Assembly (NCBI RefSeq): GCF_001672295.1
Contig: NZ_JXMS01000036.1
Location: 1-35,157, forward strand
Length of the DNA stretch: 35,157 nt
Origin: Halodesulfovibrio spirochaetisodalis
GTDB lineage: Bacteria; Desulfobacterota; Desulfovibrionia; Desulfovibrionales; Desulfovibrionaceae
Reading direction: 5' to 3'
Under the pieces are notes generated by a model. That model was not told the DNA's origin. It saw only the letters and a program-made list of their open reading frames with translations, and did not search any database. A program made the translations under genes and the position numbers. This document shows, piece after piece, positions 30,915 to 35,157 of the stretch (positions are counted from its first letter, which is position 1; every line of letters starts with the position of its first letter).

Positions 30915-30930
30915 TACTTAAAAGTACTAC
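30911..30930 (+). terminator. Palindrome at the LysO stop codon (possible terminator)
   Basis: GTAGTACTT and AAGTACTAC form a perfect 9-bp stem with a minimal loop that includes the stop codon. A T-rich tract (TTTTTTGTCTTTTTT) starts 11 nt later, too far for a standard terminator, so the function is uncertain. Confidence 0.4.
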
Positions 30931-31057
30931 ATAAAATTACTTTTTTGTCTTTTTTCACGTAATCCAGCTGATTATCTGTTGACTTTTACGGCTCACAACG
31001 CCAGTTTATAAGCGGGACGTTTATCAAACACACAATTTTGTAAAGCAGGAGATTTCT

Positions 31058-31798
31058 ATGCTGAAAAAAATAGCTCTCGCGCTGGTTGTTGTTGCCATGA
31101 CTGCGACCTTCGCATTTGCAGAAAAAACAATTGTTATCGCGCACGATGCAACCTGGCCTCCAATGGAGTTTGTTGATGCAAACAAGAACATTGTTGGCTA
31201 CTCCGTTGACTATTGTGATGCTATTGCCAAGGAAACCGGCCTTAAAGTTGAGCACAAAAGTGTTGCTTGGGACGGCATTTTCGCAGGTCTCGTTGGCAGA
31301 AAATACGATATGATTTCTTCATCTGTTTCCATTACTCCTGAGCGTCAGAAAAAATTCGACTTCTCTGACCCGTACTTTGAAGTAACTCAGGCTGTAATCC
31401 TTCCTGCAGATGCGTCAGGTAAATCTCTTGCAGACCTTAAAGGCAAAACCCTTGGCGGCCAGATGGGTACCACTGGTGTATTCATGTCCAAGCGTGCTGA
31501 AGGCGTAAACACAAAAGAATTCGATGAAATTGGTTTTGCTGTTGAAGCACTGTACACTGGTCGTATCGACGGTGTTATTTGTGATGACGCTATCGCTGCT
31601 GACTACGTATTACGTAACCCTAAGTATGCCGGTAAATTCAAACTTGCGTTTATCGTTAAGTCTGACAAACCTGAGTACTACGGTTTCGTTGTTAAAAAAG
31701 GCAACAAAGAGCTCCTTGAGACTCTCAACAAAGGTATCGCCGCAGTAAAAGCAAAAGGTATCGAAGCCGAACTCCGCAAGAAGTGGATCGGTCAATAA
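31058..31798 (+). CDS. Amino-acid ABC transporter substrate-binding protein
   Basis: The 246-residue product is a family 3 periplasmic binding protein. It has a signal peptide (about 1-21, ending FAFAEK) and a bilobed fold with IVIAHDATWPPMEFVDANKNIVGYSVDYCDAIAKETGL. Further marks are AWDGIFAGLVGRKYDMISSSVSITPERQKKFDFSDPYF, LGGQMGTTG and GRIDGVICDDAIAADYVL, and an LRKKWIG ending. It binds a polar amino acid, which the sequence alone does not identify. AGGAGA precedes the ATG. A hairpin with T-run separates it from the permease gene, a usual way to make more binding protein than membrane subunits. Confidence 0.94.
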   Translation: MLKKIALALVVVAMTATFAFAEKTIVIAHDATWPPMEFVDANKNIVGYSVDYCDAIAKETGLKVEHKSVAWDGIFAGLVGRKYDMISSSVSITPERQKKFDFSDPYFEVTQAVILPADASGKSLADLKGKTLGGQMGTTGVFMSKRAEGVNTKEFDEIGFAVEALYTGRIDGVICDDAIAADYVLRNPKYAGKFKLAFIVKSDKPEYYGFVVKKGNKELLETLNKGIAAVKAKGIEAELRKKWIGQ

Positions 31799-31818
31799 GA
31801 AGCCTCTATACCACCAAT

Positions 31819-31857
31819 AAGGGACTGGTACTTATAGAGCACCAGTCCTTTCTTTTT
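31819..31857 (+). terminator. Intra-operon terminator after the binding protein gene
   Basis: GGACTGGT (31822-31829) pairs with ACCAGTCC (31841-31848), extended by a wobble and A-T pairs, then TTTCTTTTT. It should stop part of the transcripts before the permease and ATPase genes. Confidence 0.8.
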
Positions 31858-31882
31858 ACTGCAACTAACAGCGATACACATT

Positions 31883-32671
31883 ATGAGCGTAGAAAAAAAA
31901 GAAGTACGTATTGCCGTAACCGACGGCATGCTTATCCCGTCCGGTAAAGACAAAAGCGTTGTAACAGCTTGGAGTATCTCGCTTATTTTTGCGATTTGTT
32001 CCATCGTATACCTTTGTGTCAATAAGCCGGATCCGTACCTTGATATTATTAAATTCCTGCCTGATGGAATTCTGGTTACTTTTAAAGTTACAGTCAGTGC
32101 AATTCTGCTCACTATTCCTATCGGCCTTGCAACCGGCATGGGGCGACTGTCTGAAAACAAAGTAATCAATCTTATTGCTTCAACATATGTTGAGATTATT
32201 CGCGGTATTCCTCTTCTGGTTCAACTGTTTTTCATCTATTATGCCATCGGTGAATTCATCCAGCTACCGGACTTAACTGCAGCCATTATTGCGATGTCTG
32301 TATGTTACGGTGCGTACATGGGTGAAGTATTCCGAGCCGGTATTGACGCAGTTGACTCCGGACAGACAGAAGCAGCGCGCTCCCTCGGTTTTAATAAAAC
32401 AGAAACCATGTTCATGGTTATTCTGCCGCAGGCTTGGAGAACCATTCTTCCACCTGTAGGTAACGAGTTTATTGCGCTGCTCAAAGACTCTTCTCTGGTC
32501 TCTATTCTTGCGGTTTCTGAACTGCTGCGCAGAGGCAGAGAGTACGCGTCCGTGACATTTAACTATTTCGAATGCTACCTCATGGTAGCTCTCATCTACC
32601 TTGTGATTACCCTGCTTCTTTCTAAAGCGGTAAGCATCATGGAAAACAAACTGAATTACTATGACGACTAA
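31883..32671 (+). CDS. Polar amino-acid ABC transporter permease
   Basis: The 262-residue product is a HisM/GlnP-family permease with about five membrane helices. The family marks are [51 protein letters not shown], and the ATPase-coupling loop [54 protein letters not shown] 30-residue N-terminal extension is hydrophilic. The ATG has no clear Shine-Dalgarno, so the start is tentative. The ATPase gene overlaps its end by 11 nt. No second permease gene is present, so the transporter probably uses a homodimer. Confidence 0.94.
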   Translation: MSVEKKEVRIAVTDGMLIPSGKDKSVVTAWSISLIFAICSIVYLCVNKPDPYLDIIKFLPDGILVTFKVTVSAILLTIPIGLATGMGRLSENKVINLIASTYVEIIRGIPLLVQLFFIYYAIGEFIQLPDLTAAIIAMSVCYGAYMGEVFRAGIDAVDSGQTEAARSLGFNKTETMFMVILPQAWRTILPPVGNEFIALLKDSSLVSILAVSELLRRGREYASVTFNYFECYLMVALIYLVITLLLSKAVSIMENKLNYYDD

Positions 32672-33398
32672 CCCAATCATCCAAGTAGAAAACGTCTACA
32701 AGTTTTTTGGACAGCTCACAGCGCTTAATGATGTAAGCCTGAATATCACTTCAGGTGAAAAAGTCGTTATCCTCGGGCCATCTGGTTCTGGTAAGTCAAC
32801 ATTGTTACGTTCTATCAACCGTCTTGAAAAAATAGACAAAGGGCACATCATTGTAGACGGTCAGGATATTACTGCACCGGAATGCAACATCAACACTGTT
32901 CGTCAAGAATTGGGTATGGTGTTCCAGAGCTTTAACCTGTTCCCGCATAAAACTGTGCTGGGTAACCTTATTATGGCTCCGATGCGCCTGAAGAAAATGT
33001 CCAAAGAAGAAGCAGAATCCATTGCGCTTGATCTCCTTAAAAAAGTCGGAATCTCCGACAAAGCGCATGTGTACCCTGCCAAACTTTCCGGCGGACAGCA
33101 GCAACGTGTTGCCATTGCGCGCGCTCTTGCCATGAACCCGAAGATCATGCTCTTTGATGAGCCTACTTCAGCACTTGATCCTGAAATGATCGGTGAAGTT
33201 CTAGACGTTATGACCAGCCTTGCCAAAGAAGGCATGACAATGGTCTGCGTAACACATGAAATGGGCTTTGCCCGTGAAGTAGCAGACAGACTTGTATTTA
33301 TGGATCACGGTGAAATCATCGAACAGGGTACGCCTGAAGAATTCTTCACTAACCCTAAGCACCCAAGACTCAAGCAGTTCCTTGAGCAAATTCTTTAA
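32661..33398 (+). CDS. Polar amino-acid ABC transporter ATPase
   Basis: The 245-residue product belongs to the GlnQ/HisP ATPase group. Walker A is GPSGSGKST, the Q-loop lies in [18 protein letters not shown], the signature is [16 protein letters not shown], Walker B is [15 protein letters not shown], and the H-loop is [14 protein letters not shown]. It ends with the group's usual [21 protein letters not shown]. It overlaps the permease gene by 11 nt, completing a three-gene operon with the binding protein. A bidirectional terminator follows at 33481. Confidence 0.96.
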   Translation: MTTNPIIQVENVYKFFGQLTALNDVSLNITSGEKVVILGPSGSGKSTLLRSINRLEKIDKGHIIVDGQDITAPECNINTVRQELGMVFQSFNLFPHKTVLGNLIMAPMRLKKMSKEEAESIALDLLKKVGISDKAHVYPAKLSGGQQQRVAIARALAMNPKIMLFDEPTSALDPEMIGEVLDVMTSLAKEGMTMVCVTHEMGFAREVADRLVFMDHGEIIEQGTPEEFFTNPKHPRLKQFLEQIL

Positions 33399-33480
33399 TA
33401 AAGTGCTGCTCGCAATGCACTGCTGAGACCATCCGTGCCTGTCATGGTTAGCTAAACCTGAAAACAGAACATTGAATACA

Positions 33481-33531
33481 AAAAAGCCAAGCTCGCAGAT
33501 ACGCTTAGTATCCATTGAGCTTGGCTTTTTT
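33481..33531 (+). terminator. Bidirectional rho-independent terminator
   Basis: AAAAAGCCAAGCTC (33481-33494) pairs with GAGCTTGGCTTTTT (33517-33530), with a small inner stem ATAC/GTAT. T-runs on both strands let it end the ABC operon on the + strand and the flavoprotein gene (stop at 33581) on the - strand. Confidence 0.92.
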
Positions 33532-33580
33532 CGTCATCACACAAGGAACCGACAGATGACGACTCTGATTTTGCTCATTC

Positions 33581-34930
33581 TTATTTGAACATATACCGTA
33601 TGGTATAGCCGAAAGACGGATACGCCCAGAGCCACTTATTTAATTCATCCACAGTTGTTTTTGTTCGCATGGCAAATGCGAAAATATTGATTATTTCTTC
33701 TGAATTATGTCCGTTCACCGTGGCTCCGAGTATTTTGTTATCCTCAGATACAAGCACCTTGTATGCCGGATACAACTCACCTATCCTACGGTATTCCGAC
33801 CATCCCGCTGCACTTCCCTCAAGGACTTTGCACAGCACATTTTGCGCTAGTGCTTCTTCCTCACGTAACCCCACAGTGCTTAATGGCGGATGTGTAAAGA
33901 GTGTGTACGGCACAACTGAGTAATCCGGTGTTTCTTCATTCCCGTTCAAAATATTATGCGCAACAATCATACCTTCCATCGAAGCAACCGGCGTCAATTC
34001 CATACTGTTACCAACCACATCTCCTGCTGCGTACACTCGAGAGTTTGAGGTACTTTGCATAAATTCATTTACGCTGATTCCCCCTTTTTGATTCAACTCA
34101 AGCTCGCCCTGTTCAGGATTAAGATCTTCAACATGGGCAATGCGGCCAGCAGCAGCAACAACGCAATCTGCTCTAAATTCTATATTGTCTTCTCCTGCAC
34201 AGAGAACAAGGTCGTTATGATCGCGTGTAAGCGAATTTGGTGGCAGCATCGTATGAAAGCGTACCCCCATATCCCTGCTGGCTTCGATCATACACTCAAC
34301 CATTGCTGGATCAAAACGTCGCAAAAACCTGTCACTTCGGAGCACTACATCCACCTGCGCACCGGCAATCGCCGCCACATGGGAAAGTTCAAACGCGATA
34401 AACCCACCTCCGATAAAAACAATACGGGAAGGCAGCTCTTTCATTTCAAAAAACTGATCCGTTGAGGTTAACAACTCATGTCCGGGAAAACTCAGTGGGC
34501 GTGGCTTTGCACCGGCTGCAATAACAATATGATCTGGCTCATAGTGTATTCCGTTTATAAATACGGTATCAGGGGCAAGAAACTGTGCTTTACCATGTAC
34601 GCCTGTAATCCCACTTTTTGCATAGAATTCTTCCACGAGCTGTGGAATCGGATCACGCATGGCAGCCATTGCGGTCATCATCTTGTTCCAGTCAATAGAA
34701 AGGCAGCCGCGCAATCCCCGCTCTGTCATATGCATCCGTCGCAACGCAACATTCGTAACATCAAATAAAAACTTTTTGGGCTCACACCCCCGCAAAGGAC
34801 ATGTTCCCCCGAACGGCTGGTAGTCTGCGACTACAACTTGTTTTCCTGCTGCTGCACAGGTTCTGGCAACTGCCCCTCCAGCCGGGCCTGAACCTATAAT
34901 AAGAACATCCGGTCGTTGCACATTGGCCAT
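33581..34930 (-). CDS. FAD-dependent disulfide-reductase-family oxidoreductase
   Basis: The 449-residue product has the class I pyridine nucleotide-disulfide reductase layout. An FAD-binding GSGPAGG lies at 13-19, and the redox pair Cys44-Cys49 in GGTCPLRGCEPKK. An NAD(P)-binding IGGGFIAFE is at about 173-181, the second FAD motif is VYAAGDVV, and a C-terminal dimerisation domain follows. The HAHPT...E pair that serves as active-site base in glutathione reductase or lipoamide dehydrogenase is not present; the matching region reads LWAYPSFGYT. It is therefore an uncharacterised branch, not lipoamide dehydrogenase. AGGAGG precedes the ATG by 5 nt. It is monocistronic here and ends at a shared terminator. 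Confidence 0.92.
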   Translation of the reverse strand: MANVQRPDVLIIGSGPAGGAVARTCAAAGKQVVVADYQPFGGTCPLRGCEPKKFLFDVTNVALRRMHMTERGLRGCLSIDWNKMMTAMAAMRDPIPQLVEEFYAKSGITGVHGKAQFLAPDTVFINGIHYEPDHIVIAAGAKPRPLSFPGHELLTSTDQFFEMKELPSRIVFIGGGFIAFELSHVAAIAGAQVDVVLRSDRFLRRFDPAMVECMIEASRDMGVRFHTMLPPNSLTRDHNDLVLCAGEDNIEFRADCVVAAAGRIAHVEDLNPEQGELELNQKGGISVNEFMQSTSNSRVYAAGDVVGNSMELTPVASMEGMIVAHNILNGNEETPDYSVVPYTLFTHPPLSTVGLREEEALAQNVLCKVLEGSAAGWSEYRRIGELYPAYKVLVSEDNKILGATVNGHNSEEIINIFAFAMRTKTTVDELNKWLWAYPSFGYTIRYMFK

Positions 34931-35157
34931 GGGTTCCTCCTCTCGGTGTTACAATAGGCTACCGCTATTCTACCAGCACCCACAGCTTGATCCAACTATA
35001 TACACTCCTTGCATGCCTGCTGCCTTTCCTTTACCGCCGGACAGTTACCTGAAGCTGCTGTTAGTCTATAAAAACAAAATAAATGAAACTCTAAATCAAT
35101 CCTGTATAACGAAATATAATCCTCTTACTTTTTGAGGTGTTACTCAGGAATTTTAAT
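34931..35157. other. Upstream region of the flavoprotein gene, window end
   Basis: No gene is supported here. The region should hold the promoter of the - strand flavoprotein gene. The last 100 nt are AT-rich; short open frames have no good ribosome binding site. Confidence 0.3.

Noticed and set aside
1-35157. Search for CRISPR arrays, tRNA or rRNA genes, insertion sequences, prophage genes, toxin-antitoxin pairs
   Set aside because: No evenly spaced repeats, cloverleaf with T-loop consensus, transposase motifs or phage genes were recognised by eye.

Overview
The window looks like chromosomal DNA of a marine, sulfate-reducing member of the Desulfovibrionaceae, probably close to Halodesulfovibrio. 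The reasons are the small assimilatory-type sulfite reductase typical of Desulfovibrio, a DUF169 protein beside a TauE/SafE exporter, a cysteine-rich 'two-CW' segment in a sensor kinase, and moderate G+C. The species is an inference from gene content; no rRNA, tRNA, insertion sequence, prophage or CRISPR array was seen.

Layout. (1) 181-10328, all on the + strand: DUF169 protein, TauE/SafE permease, a three-helix membrane protein with an Oxa1/DUF106-like plan, a PhnD-type binding lipoprotein, a PAS-containing sensor histidine kinase, a single-domain response regulator, a PEP-synthase-like protein whose C-terminal barrel is replaced by an unknown domain, and a dual-specificity phosphatase fused to a YkgJ-type cysteine cluster. 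This is the most interesting block and reads like a sense-and-respond system built on phosphotransfer. (2) 10329-12926: intergenic repeat, sulfite reductase with a strong terminator, an AT-rich gene-free stretch, a structured leader and an isocitrate-lyase/PEP-mutase-family protein that has lost acidic active-site residues. (3) 12988-19260, mostly - strand: isoaspartyl peptidase, glgA-glgB, a Nudix hydrolase and a Sua5/YrdC protein. (4) 19367-25304: rlmH, a conserved small acidic protein, rsmG (-), fabD, argS and a SPOR-domain protein. (5) 25336-29381: the phospholipid-trafficking operon mlaE-F-D-C-A with a recognisable promoter and terminator. (6) 29506-33398: a cupin, a lysine exporter (LysO) split into two overlapping genes, and a polar amino-acid ABC transporter. 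(7) 33581-34930 (-): a disulfide-reductase-family flavoprotein.

At least five copies of a degenerate hairpin-forming intergenic repeat occur between 10.3 and 20.5 kb. Many starts were moved inward from the longest open frame because a clear Shine-Dalgarno sequence marks an internal ATG or GTG. All functions are read from sequence motifs by eye; no database search was run.
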